This document shows positions 17,105-24,870 of a stretch of 52,097 nucleotides of DNA, one piece after another. The stretch comes from Akkermansiaceae bacterium (GTDB lineage: Bacteria; Verrucomicrobiota; Verrucomicrobiia; Verrucomicrobiales; Akkermansiaceae). Both the position numbers and the translations under genes were made by a program. Numbering within the stretch: position 1 is the first letter of the stretch; every line of letters begins with the position of its first letter. The notes beneath the pieces were generated by a model, which saw only the letters and a list, made by a program, of their open reading frames with translations, did not search any database and was not told the origin of the DNA. The stretch is taken from assembly GCA_029253285.1 (NCBI GenBank), contig JAQWZU010000135.1, positions 1 to 52,097 of the forward strand, written 5' to 3'.

Positions 17105-18031
17105 AAACTGTAATCTCAAGCCTCTGGTAGACCAGAAGCGAGTGAGTTTCTTCTTGAGATCTTTGGCTTGAGAGGGAACGAAGAGGACTGGCTGGGGGGA
17201 GCGCCGGGTGATGACTTGGTCAAGGGATTCAAGGTAGGTTTTCACTTCGGCACGTCGCTCCGCTCCGCCGTGAAAGGCGTAATGAATGAGGAGGAGCGAG
17301 GTCGTGTAGGGTTCGAAGGATTCCCAATCAACGGCTTCCTTGGTCCGGTTGTGCCAGCCTCGTTCGGTGAGAGTGAGGAGAACCGCGGGATCGAGGGCAT
17401 TGGCGATTTTTGATTCCGGGCGGTGGTGTTTTTCAATGTGGCTTTCGATGTCGTTTTCGATCTCGGTGAAACGGAATCGTCCGGCACCGAGATGAGCTGC
17501 GGCGAGATATTCGGCGACTCCTTCATGAAACCAGGGTGGGCATCTCCACAGGATGTTGGTCATGCAGAGGTGGGCCAATTCGTGAACGAGGAGGTCGTCC
17601 ATGGGGCGGGCAATACCACTGGTGGGATAGAGTTGGTCCCAGCGGATAAGAACACGGGCATCGCGACCGTTGTAGTATCCGGCGAATCCTTTCGGTCCTC
17701 CGGCGCGCACGAAGCTGGTTTCATCCGGGCAGATGAGAATGCGCGGACGGTTTTGGACGGGGGGCGAGTAGAGCGGGAGGGGGATGGACTTAATGACCAC
17801 GGCGACCGACTCGATGGTTTTGGCGAAGTCGGTGAGTTTGGTTCGATCAAGAGGAGTGGAGCTCTCGATGAGGTAATTCTTCGTGGCGTAACGATGAAGT
17901 TCGCCTTCGGGATCGAGCGTTTGGTGTTTCCCGAGAGCGGCGGAAGGAGAGAAGTTTTTCGGCCATTCCTTGGCGGAAAGGCTGGCAAGGAGTGCGAGAA
18001 AAAGAGTCGAGCTATGAATCTTCCGAATCAT
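17096..18031 (-). CDS. exported gluzincin-type metallopeptidase (peptidase MA-like)
   Basis: A 311-residue protein with a signal peptide (MIRKIHSSTLFLALLASLSA) and a zinc-peptidase active site. HELAH at about residues 150-154 supplies two His and the catalytic Glu. WFHEGVAEYLA about 20 residues later supplies the third ligand Glu, as in gluzincins of the peptidase MA clan. It probably acts in the periplasm or cell envelope; the substrate is unknown. I chose the ATG at 18031 because it opens the signal peptide. The frame can be extended upstream to 18130, but that would run deep into the preceding gene. Even so it overlaps the end of the IscU-like gene by 20 bp, so the two are likely co-transcribed. 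Confidence 0.82.
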   Translation of the reverse strand: MIRKIHSSTLFLALLASLSAKEWPKNFSPSAALGKHQTLDPEGELHRYATKNYLIESSTPLDRTKLTDFAKTIESVAVVIKSIPLPLYSPPVQNRPRILICPDETSFVRAGGPKGFAGYYNGRDARVLIRWDQLYPTSGIARPMDDLLVHELAHLCMTNILWRCPPWFHEGVAEYLAAAHLGAGRFRFTEIENDIESHIEKHHRPESKIANALDPAVLLTLTERGWHNRTKEAVDWESFEPYTTSLLLIHYAFHGGAERRAEVKTYLESLDQVITRRSPQPVLFVPSQAKDLKKKLTRFWSTRGLRLQFKK

Positions 18032-18485
18032 TGAGTGGGACGATCTTGATTCTTCCGCCCTGGGGTTGGAGGCCGCTGGCGAGAGTCTCGGTGGGCTTTT
18101 GGGCTGGAGCGTCTTTGCCGTCGAGGGCACTTTGGAGAGCTTGCTCGACGAGCTGGCCGCAATGAATTTTCATGGGAGGAAGCGGACCGAGATCGCCGGA
18201 GAGGTCGTTGGGTTTCAGGTTGCGGGCTTCCTCGGGGGTTTTCCCTTTGAGAAGTTCGGTGGCCATGGAGGCCACGGCGATGGCGGTTTGACATCCGAAT
18301 GCCTGAAAAGAGGCGCGGTCGATGACTTTCTTGCCATCTTTTTCGGTGAACTTGAGCCACATGCGGAGCATGTCGCCGCAATCCGGAGAGCCGACGGTGC
18401 CGACGCTATCGGCGTCCTGCATTTCGCCCACATTTTGAGGGGCGGCCATGGCATCACGGGCTTTGTCTTCGAAGTTGTCGCTCAC
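18012..18485 (-). CDS. IscU/NifU N-domain-like iron-sulfur scaffold protein
   Basis: A 157-residue cytoplasmic protein with all residues of the IscU/NifU-N cluster-assembly site: C36-G-D38 (SPDCGDMLRM), C65 (FQAFGCQTAIA) and C109 (PPMKIHCGQLVEQAL). IscU holds a nascent [2Fe-2S] cluster delivered with sulfur from a cysteine desulfurase. The KIHC region resembles LPPVKLHC of IscU, and the residue before that Cys is the typical His. Beyond residue 120 it has an extra C-terminal tail of about 35 residues, rich in Pro, Gln and Gly. No desulfurase, IscA or ferredoxin gene is near; it sits between two peptidase genes, which is unusual. Start ATG gives MSDNFEDKAR. Confidence 0.83.
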   Translation of the reverse strand: MSDNFEDKARDAMAAPQNVGEMQDADSVGTVGSPDCGDMLRMWLKFTEKDGKKVIDRASFQAFGCQTAIAVASMATELLKGKTPEEARNLKPNDLSGDLGPLPPMKIHCGQLVEQALQSALDGKDAPAQKPTETLASGLQPQGGRIKIVPLNDSEDS

Positions 18486-18525
18486 GGGGGAAAGTTAGGG
18501 TATCTTTTCGAGATGTCGAGCGGGG

Positions 18526-19971
18526 TTAAATGTCGATGACGTAGCCGCTTTTGTTGCTGACAGCTTCGGCTTCGTCGACGTGGACCCACCGGATGGTGTA
18601 GCGCTTGCCCCAGGAATCGCTGACGGCGACTTCGTTGGTGGCTGCGTTGTAGCCGATGATCATGCAGATGTGGTAGTTGCCTTTGGCCTGCAGGTTGGGG
18701 AGGTTGCTTTGTGCTTCGCCCGCGATCTTGGTGGCATAGGCGGGCCAGTCTTTGACGTTACGGCGTTCCATGGTGCGCTTGTTGGCAACCATGTTGTAGG
18801 TCGGGAGGCTGCACATTTGCCAGAGGAGGGGGACGCCTTTGTCGATATACTTTTTGATTTTGGACGGCGAGAGCGAGCGGAGTTGCAGTTCGCGGGCGGT
18901 GCGGCTGCCTTTGCTTCGGGTGGTGAAGGCGACTTCGTTGTAGAGTTTCCTGGTGTTGGTTCCTCCTCCGCCTGTAGTGGCGAGCGTGGCGAGGAGATAC
19001 ATGTCGGCGGCGACTCCGGCGTGGCGCATGGCGCGTTCGAAGGTGGCGGGTGCGCAGTATCCTTTCGGGCCTTGGTCGACCATCGGGATGTTGTTGATAA
19101 AGGTGTCACCGTTTTCTCTCGTGACGACATTGCCTTGAAGGCGTTTGCGCATATCACCATCGCTAACTCGTTCGTATTTGCCTTTGTTGTCGGCGAAGAG
19201 GGATTTGGTGATACGGAGGCCGACGTATTCCTCTTTGACGTGAGTAAGGAGGAAAGAGTGATCGAGCCAATCCCAGCGTTGGGTTTTGTGGGTCTTGTTC
19301 CCCTGGCCGAGGATGCGCTGTTCGGTGGGCTCGCCGAGGACGGCGGTGAGGTTTTTGGCGATGGTGCGGGTATCGAAGATCATCGCCCCGTTCAAGGTGT
19401 TACGATCGATACTTTTGCCATTTTCTTTGAAGTGATCCTCGCCGGAGCCGACGGTGCTCAGGCTGTCTCCCTTATTGGAATAGATGAGGGAAAAGGATTC
19501 CGCTTTTCCGGTTTCATTTCCGTAAGCTACCACCGTCTTGGGTTGGGCCCCGGCGAATTTGTATCCCGGCCGGGTGTAGAGGCGGTAGCTGCTGGTGAAA
19601 GGCGTGGATGATTCGAGGGGCCACTTGAGTCGCCTCGCAATGTCCGCGACGGGTTCATTCCAGAGATTTCCGGTCTTTGAGAAAAGCTGGTGGCCAAGAG
19701 TCTTGTTGATCGGGGCGAGGTTTTTAGAGACTTCGATCTGATATTCCTGCCAGAGTTTTTTGAGTTGGACTCGTGAATCGGCCGAGAGATAGGCGAGAGG
19801 GGTGGCGAACTCCTTGCCGTCCGATCTGCGCAGGAGGGCCGTGTTATCTTCAAGATTGATGAGTTCGGCGCGCAGTTGGTCTCCGCTGTCACTGGAGATG
19901 TCGAGCATGACCTTCTTGCCTTGGGCGGAGATGATTAAAAGGCCGATAAGAGAAATCGTGCGAAGTTTCAT
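18526..19971 (-). CDS. exported SHD1-C39-like cysteine peptidase
   Basis: A 481-residue protein with a signal peptide (MKLRTISLIGLLIISAQG). An SHD1-like beta domain follows at about residues 28-75 (SGDQLRAELINLEDNTALLRRSDGK, then LAYLSADSR), a module common in PVC exported proteins. The C-terminal third is a papain-like C39-type peptidase domain: C306 in DQGPKGYCAPATFERAM, H434 in GNYHICMIIGYN and D452 in VAVSDSWG form the likely catalytic triad, with the preceding Gln as oxyanion residue. It would cleave peptides outside the cytoplasm; the target is unknown. The middle (about 80-290) has no recognised domain. It lies 40 bp upstream of the IscU-like gene on the same strand. Confidence 0.82.
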   Translation of the reverse strand: MKLRTISLIGLLIISAQGKKVMLDISSDSGDQLRAELINLEDNTALLRRSDGKEFATPLAYLSADSRVQLKKLWQEYQIEVSKNLAPINKTLGHQLFSKTGNLWNEPVADIARRLKWPLESSTPFTSSYRLYTRPGYKFAGAQPKTVVAYGNETGKAESFSLIYSNKGDSLSTVGSGEDHFKENGKSIDRNTLNGAMIFDTRTIAKNLTAVLGEPTEQRILGQGNKTHKTQRWDWLDHSFLLTHVKEEYVGLRITKSLFADNKGKYERVSDGDMRKRLQGNVVTRENGDTFINNIPMVDQGPKGYCAPATFERAMRHAGVAADMYLLATLATTGGGGTNTRKLYNEVAFTTRSKGSRTARELQLRSLSPSKIKKYIDKGVPLLWQMCSLPTYNMVANKRTMERRNVKDWPAYATKIAGEAQSNLPNLQAKGNYHICMIIGYNAATNEVAVSDSWGKRYTIRWVHVDEAEAVSNKSGYVIDI

Positions 19972-20159
19972 TGTAGGTGTGAGCGAAACAGATCAGAAGA
20001 TTGTCCCGTAGTGAATGAAAATTGTGAGATTTGAGGGTGTGAGGAGCTGTGCATATTGTCACGAGGACTTTTAGGGCATTCGTCAAGGTGACTTCTCCGT
20101 TTTTAAGGCGGGAATCGAAGTGCTAGAAGCCGGGGGGGAAGGCGCATGAACCGCGCATT

Positions 20160-20693
20160 CTATTTCTTCGGTCCGATGAGTTCGATGAAGTTGCCGTCGG
20201 GGTCGTGGAAGACGGTGATGAAGTTACCACCTCCGAGATCGGTGGGAGTTTTCCCGAGGAGCTTCACTTTGGCTGCTTTGAGCTTCTCGACGGATTTATT
20301 CATGTCGGTGACGAAGAGGGTGAGGTAGGAAACGCCGATAGAAGAGTGGATGAATTTTTGGTCCTGCATTTTCCCTGGAGCGCCGGGGAATGACATGAGC
20401 TTGAACTTGGTTTTTGGTCCCTTTGCTTTCGGATTGAGCACGAAGACACGGATCGTCGCGGGTTGGTTGTCGGTAAGACCAAGCCCAGCTGCTTTCTCGG
20501 CGGGGACGCTGAAGCCTTTGACCTCGGTCAGGCCGAGGGTTTCGGTGTAGAATTTGGCGGATTTTTCGAGGTCTTTCACCACGATGCCGATATCGGCGGT
20601 GGCAGCGGAGAAGACGGGAGCCTTTTCTTCCTGGGCGAGGCCGAAGGTTGAGAAAGCGAGCGAAGTGGCGAGAATACGTAGTGTTGGCGTCAT
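20160..20693 (-). CDS. exported VOC (glyoxalase/dioxygenase-fold) protein
   Basis: A 177-residue protein with a signal peptide (MTPTLRILATSLAFSTFGLAQ) followed by a vicinal-oxygen-chelate fold. ADIGIVVKDLEKSAKFYTETLGL opens the first beta-alpha-beta module and YLTLFVTDMNKSVEKLKAAKVK the second. The end HDPDGNFIELIGPK carries the usual final Glu metal ligand. VOC proteins include lyases, dioxygenases and binding proteins, normally cytoplasmic; an exported one is less common and the substrate cannot be told. It is divergent from the thuA gene across 82 bp that must hold both promoters. The 188 bp between it and the downstream peptidase gene appear empty. Confidence 0.87.
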   Translation of the reverse strand: MTPTLRILATSLAFSTFGLAQEEKAPVFSAATADIGIVVKDLEKSAKFYTETLGLTEVKGFSVPAEKAAGLGLTDNQPATIRVFVLNPKAKGPKTKFKLMSFPGAPGKMQDQKFIHSSIGVSYLTLFVTDMNKSVEKLKAAKVKLLGKTPTDLGGGNFITVFHDPDGNFIELIGPKK

Positions 20694-20775
20694 CAGGCGA
20701 GCGTAGGAGGAGGCTGGACGAGATCAAGGATCTTTCTGGAAGTCCGGGACCTGAGTTGCGTATAGTTATTTCAAC

Positions 20776-21798
20776 ATGAAACGTCTCTCTCTCGTTATTC
20801 CGCTTCTTCTGGCTTTGGTCTGTCCTTTCTTTCTTTCAGCCAAGAAGGAAGATCCAAAGAAAATCGTCTTTATCGCGGGAAGTCGTAGTCACGCTTCGGG
20901 CGAGCACGAATTCCGGGCCGGCTGCATGTTGCTGGCGAAAGCGCTCAATGAGCAGAGTGGCTTGAATGTCGAAGCCGTCGTGGTAGGCAAGGGTTGGAAG
21001 AAAGACAAATCAGTTCTCGATGATGCCGATGCCATCGTGATTTTCGCGGATGGAACCAGTGGGATTGCTGGTGAGTGGGAATACCTCGATGGATTGGCCA
21101 AGAAGGGCGTGGGGTTTACCTTCATGCACTATGCGGTTCATCCGAGTGCCGAGGATGGCAAAAAGTATTACCAGCCGTGGATCGGCGGAGCGATGGAGTC
21201 AGGTTGGTCGGTCAATCCTCATTGGGTGGCTGACATGAAGGTAATGCAAGGTCACGAGATTTCCAACGGAGTGCCGAATGTCGTGACTTGCCTAGATGAG
21301 TTCTATTACAACATGCGATTCGTGGATGATCGTAAGAGTGTGCACAACTTGGTGACTGCCACGCCAACTCGTGATAACATGGCCCGTTACATCAACCTGT
21401 GGAATCAACATGGCGTCGATGGATTGAATAAGGAGCAGACGCTCATGTGGGGCTACGAGCGCCCTGATGGTAAAGGTCGTGGCGTTGGATTTACCGGTGG
21501 TCACTATCACCACGGTTGGGCCCTCGATGGCTATCGGACGGTAGTGCTGAATGCCATTGCCTGGACTGCGGGGATTAAGGTGCCTGAAAGCGGTGTGAAA
21601 TCAAAGTCACTGACGGAAGACGATCTCAATGCGAATTTGGATGACTACGGAAAGAAGCAAAAACGTCTGAAGCTCCCGAATGTGGAGGATTGGAAAAAAA
21701 TGCCGCCGGCCAAGGTGAATGAAGGACGCGAAGCAGGATTCAAGAACGAAGCCGAGCCAAAGAAAAAAGCTTCGACGTCAGGCTCAAAAAAAAAGTAG
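20776..21798 (+). CDS. ThuA domain protein, ends at a frameshift-prone site
   Basis: A 340-residue protein with a signal peptide (MKRLSLVIPLLLALVCPFFLSA) and a ThuA domain, a glutamine-amidotransferase-like (class I) fold linked to carbohydrate use in this phylum. Landmarks are FIAGSRSHASGEHEF, ADAIVIFADGTSG, GFTFMHYAVHPS and GFTGGHYHHGW near the end of the domain. The C-terminus is a low-complexity Lys/Ser tail (EPKKKASTSGSKKK) that stops within a run of nine A. The -1 reading frame from that point continues without a stop into the PVC cytochrome at 21846-24836. The intact product may therefore be a ThuA-NPCBM-cytochrome fusion of about 1350 residues, with this 340-residue form made when no shift occurs. 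Confidence 0.9.
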   Translation: MKRLSLVIPLLLALVCPFFLSAKKEDPKKIVFIAGSRSHASGEHEFRAGCMLLAKALNEQSGLNVEAVVVGKGWKKDKSVLDDADAIVIFADGTSGIAGEWEYLDGLAKKGVGFTFMHYAVHPSAEDGKKYYQPWIGGAMESGWSVNPHWVADMKVMQGHEISNGVPNVVTCLDEFYYNMRFVDDRKSVHNLVTATPTRDNMARYINLWNQHGVDGLNKEQTLMWGYERPDGKGRGVGFTGGHYHHGWALDGYRTVVLNAIAWTAGIKVPESGVKSKSLTEDDLNANLDDYGKKQKRLKLPNVEDWKKMPPAKVNEGREAGFKNEAEPKKKASTSGSKKK

Positions 21799-21838
21799 AG
21801 GGTGAATGGATTTACCAAAGTCCGCTGATAAAAAGCGG
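21786..21838 (+). other. candidate -1 frameshift site joining ThuA to the PVC cytochrome
   Basis: The run A9-G (21786-21795) is read in the ThuA frame as AAA AAA AAG followed at once by TAG (21796-21798). It thus contains the heptamer A_AAA_AAG (21789-21795), the same slippery sequence used by E. coli dnaX. In the -1 frame translation passes straight into GTA GAG GGT and the region before the NPCBM domain; that frame is open from 21723 to 24836. A small hairpin (CCGCT at 21822-21826 pairing with AGCGG at 21834-21838) lies 26 bases further on, more distant than usual. An indel or sequencing error in the A run would look the same. Confidence 0.55.
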
Positions 21839-21845
21839 CGGGAAG

Positions 21846-24836
21846 GTGAAGTTGGCGGAGATCGATCTTCCGCTTAGAAAACGGGATCTCTATTTGGCAG
21901 TATCTGGTGAGGGAGATATTAGTCACGACTGGGCGGACTGGTTGGAGCCAAAGATTACCTTGAAGGATGGAAAGCTTGTCGATCTCACTGGAATCAAATG
22001 GGAGTCGGCAACCACCGGGCACGCAAGGGTTCAGATCGGAAAGAACTGTGAAGGAAAGCCGCTGATTGTAGGGGGCAAGGTTTATCAAAAGGGGGTCGGA
22101 GTGCATGCCCAGTCAATGATTCACTATCGACTACCGGAAGGGGCGAAGAGGTTTCAAGCCAAGGTGGCCTTGGATGACGGGGGAGCGATCAGGGATAGCG
22201 GGAGGACGCCGGCCTCGGTGCGATTTTTCGTGTTTGATAAAAAGCCTGCCAAGATTCCCGAGGGACAGGCCGAAGCCTTCGACCCCGATTCGCTTGAGGC
22301 GGAGAAAGTTCCCGTCACTGCGTTTGAGGTGCCGGATGATTTGGAGGTGACCGTCTGGGCGACCAGCCCACTGCTCTACAACCCCACCAATATGGATACG
22401 GATGCCGCGGGGCGGATTTGGGTGGCGGAAGGAGTGAACTATCGTCGGCATCAAAAGCGTCGGCCCGAGGGAGATCGCATTGTTGTCCTCCAAGACACCA
22501 ATGGCGATGGAAAGGCGGATAGCTCGCATACCTTTGTGCAGGATCCCGAGTTGGTTGCTCCGCTTGGCGTGAGTGTGCTCGATAATCAAATCGTAGTGGC
22601 CCAGCCGCCTCATCTAATCGTCTACACCGACGTTGATCGGAATCTCCGGTTCGACCCGAAGATTGATAAGCGGGAGAATCTTCTCTCGGGTTTCAATGGC
22701 AAGAATCACGATCATAGTCTCCATGCCGTGGTGGCCGGGTCGGATGGGAAGTGGTATTTCAATCAGGGAAACTGCGGGGCGATGTTTACCTCGAAAGACG
22801 GCAAGACCTTCAGGGTTGGCGGCCCGTATCGAGGCGGTGGGGGAGAGTGGTTCGTCGATAACATCAAATTCGGCGGCGAGAAAAGTGATGACGGTCATGT
22901 CTGGGTCGGCGGCTTTGCTGGCAAGATGGATCCTGATGGGAGGAACGTGCAGATCATCGGGCATGGCTTTCGGAACAGCTACGAACACACCGTGACTTCG
23001 ATGGGCGATGTCTTTCAGAATGACAACGACGATCCGCCGGCTTGTCGAACCACATGGTTGATGGAGGGTGGATTCCTGGGCTTCTTTTCGCCCGATGGAA
23101 AGCGAACCTGGCAGGCTGATCGCCGACCGGGGCAATCAGTTCCGCGCGCGCATTGGCGTCAGGATGATCCGGGGACACTTCCGCCGGGAGATGTTTATGG
23201 TGGTGGATCACCGACTGGCATTTGCTACTACGAACACGGAGCCTTACCGAAGAAGTACGAAGGTCTGCTCTTGAGTTGCGAGGCGGCGAAGCGGGTGGTT
23301 TATGGATATCACCCGAAGCCCGAAGGCGCGAACTTCAAGCTGGAACGATTTGATTTCTTCAAGAGTAAGACCGGGAATATGTTCCGCCCCTCTGATGTCA
23401 TGGTTGGAGCCGATGGTGCGATTTATGTTGCGGATTGGTATGATCCAGGAGTCGGTGGCCACGCGGACCGGGATGGAAGTTGCAGTGGAACGATTTATCG
23501 AATCGCACCAAAAGGATTTAAGGCGAAGCTTTCGCAAGCAGGGCAATCGAATCCCATCACAGCGGCGATCAAGATGCTGAAGAGTCCGGCGATCAATGTG
23601 CGCTATGCGGGATTCGAAATACTCCGCGAGGCCGGCCCCAAGGTCTTGCCTGCCCTCATGGAGGTGATGAGAGATTCGAACAAGTATATTCGGGCTCGCG
23701 CGATTCACTTGCTGCCATACATGGGGCAAGAGGGAAGGATGGTGCTGAATGGCTTGCTCGGGCATAAGTCCGCAGGAATGCGCCTGATGGCGATGCGTTC
23801 TTTGCGTGCCGCTGGCGAAGATCCCTTGAGGCTCGCAAGAGTTCTGGTAGTTGATGCGAGTCCTCAAGTGCGCCGGGAGGTTGCGGTCGCTCTGCGAGAT
23901 GTTGATCCACAGGCGAAGATCCCTTTGGCTGTGGAATTGCTTCACCGCTACGACGGAGATCGAACCTATCTTGAAGCCTGCGGCTTTGCTGCGGAAGGAG
24001 TTGAGGAAAAAGTTTGGAATGGATTGCGTCTGGTTAAGAAGGGAGCCGGTGCTTTGGATTGGACTCCGGACCTGGCGAGGATCGCCTGGCGACTCAAGAT
24101 TCCGTCTTTGATTCCTGCTCTTCAAGAACGCGCGGCAAGTTCGACTCTCTCTGATGCAGAGCGCTTGTTTGCGGTTGATTCATTGGCCTTCATTGATGAC
24201 CCCAAGTCGGTGCCCGCGATGGTGTCGCTTGCCAAAGTTCCCGGCCCGGTGGGAGTGTCGGCTTCACAGTGGTTGATTCATCTTTCCAATACCCGGTGGT
24301 CTCAGTTCGGAGTGAAGGATGTCCTTAAGAAGGAAGGTATCTACGATCCTGGCAAGGTGGAGATTGTTTCGGTGCGTGTTCCCAGGCCTGCGAAATCTTC
24401 GCTTCCTCCGCTAAAGGACCTGATGAAGTTGAAGGGCAATATTGCCCGGGGGAAGACGACCGCAGCGCGTTGTATCATGTGTCACCAGATCGAAGGACAG
24501 GGCGTGAACTTTGGTCCTGATCTGAAGGGGTGGATTGAGCGGCAGGGCAAAGAGATGTTTTTGCGTTCCGTGGTCAATCCGTCCGAGCAGATTGCGCAGG
24601 GCTATACTGGCTCGTCGGTCAAGTTGAAGGAGGGTGGCGAAGTTCAAGGCTTGGTCTTGAGTAAGTCGAATCCGGTCATCGTGCAGTCCCAGGGTGGGCT
24701 GGTGCAGATGATTCCTGCCGACAAGGTTGAGAAAGTGAGCAACATGAAACATTCGCTGATGCTTTCGGCCGATCAATTGGGACTGAGCGCCCGTGATTTG
24801 GCTGACCTGACCTCGTATCTTGAAACCTTGAAGTGA
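21846..24836 (+). CDS. PVC-type haem-binding CxxCH protein with NPCBM domain and HEAT repeats
   Basis: A 996-residue protein if begun at GTG 21846. Domains in order are an NPCBM-like carbohydrate-binding module (about 45-130: IKWESATTG, GVGVHAQSMIHYRLP), a large PVC membrane-bound-dehydrogenase-like beta-propeller (about 140-560: VWATSPLLYNPTNMDTD, ADGAIYVADWYDPGVGGH), HEAT-like repeats (about 575-800) and a c-type cytochrome domain with C876-I-M-C879-H880. Cytochrome c must be exported for haem attachment, yet this start gives no signal peptide, and the NPCBM-leading strands (WIYQSPLIK) lie before it. The frame is open from 21723 but has no ATG, GTG or TTG there. I infer that it is expressed by fusion to ThuA or is broken by an indel. 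The role is probably periplasmic sugar oxidation or electron transfer. Confidence 0.82.
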   Translation: MKLAEIDLPLRKRDLYLAVSGEGDISHDWADWLEPKITLKDGKLVDLTGIKWESATTGHARVQIGKNCEGKPLIVGGKVYQKGVGVHAQSMIHYRLPEGAKRFQAKVALDDGGAIRDSGRTPASVRFFVFDKKPAKIPEGQAEAFDPDSLEAEKVPVTAFEVPDDLEVTVWATSPLLYNPTNMDTDAAGRIWVAEGVNYRRHQKRRPEGDRIVVLQDTNGDGKADSSHTFVQDPELVAPLGVSVLDNQIVVAQPPHLIVYTDVDRNLRFDPKIDKRENLLSGFNGKNHDHSLHAVVAGSDGKWYFNQGNCGAMFTSKDGKTFRVGGPYRGGGGEWFVDNIKFGGEKSDDGHVWVGGFAGKMDPDGRNVQIIGHGFRNSYEHTVTSMGDVFQNDNDDPPACRTTWLMEGGFLGFFSPDGKRTWQADRRPGQSVPRAHWRQDDPGTLPPGDVYGGGSPTGICYYEHGALPKKYEGLLLSCEAAKRVVYGYHPKPEGANFKLERFDFFKSKTGNMFRPSDVMVGADGAIYVADWYDPGVGGHADRDGSCSGTIYRIAPKGFKAKLSQAGQSNPITAAIKMLKSPAINVRYAGFEILREAGPKVLPALMEVMRDSNKYIRARAIHLLPYMGQEGRMVLNGLLGHKSAGMRLMAMRSLRAAGEDPLRLARVLVVDASPQVRREVAVALRDVDPQAKIPLAVELLHRYDGDRTYLEACGFAAEGVEEKVWNGLRLVKKGAGALDWTPDLARIAWRLKIPSLIPALQERAASSTLSDAERLFAVDSLAFIDDPKSVPAMVSLAKVPGPVGVSASQWLIHLSNTRWSQFGVKDVLKKEGIYDPGKVEIVSVRVPRPAKSSLPPLKDLMKLKGNIARGKTTAARCIMCHQIEGQGVNFGPDLKGWIERQGKEMFLRSVVNPSEQIAQGYTGSSVKLKEGGEVQGLVLSKSNPVIVQSQGGLVQMIPADKVEKVSNMKHSLMLSADQLGLSARDLADLTSYLETLK

Positions 24837-24870
24837 TCTTGTTTTGACGAATGGGGAGCGGCGGGTTTGT

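Noticed and set aside
20100-20160. GCGCAT-containing element after the VOC gene as a terminator
   Set aside because: The two copies are direct, not inverted, repeats and no T-run follows on the minus strand.
21789-21795. Treating the nine-A run simply as a sequencing error and merging the two genes
   Set aside because: The exact A_AAA_AAG heptamer in the correct frame with an immediate stop also fits programmed frameshifting; sequence alone cannot decide, so both genes are listed and the question is reported as a finding.
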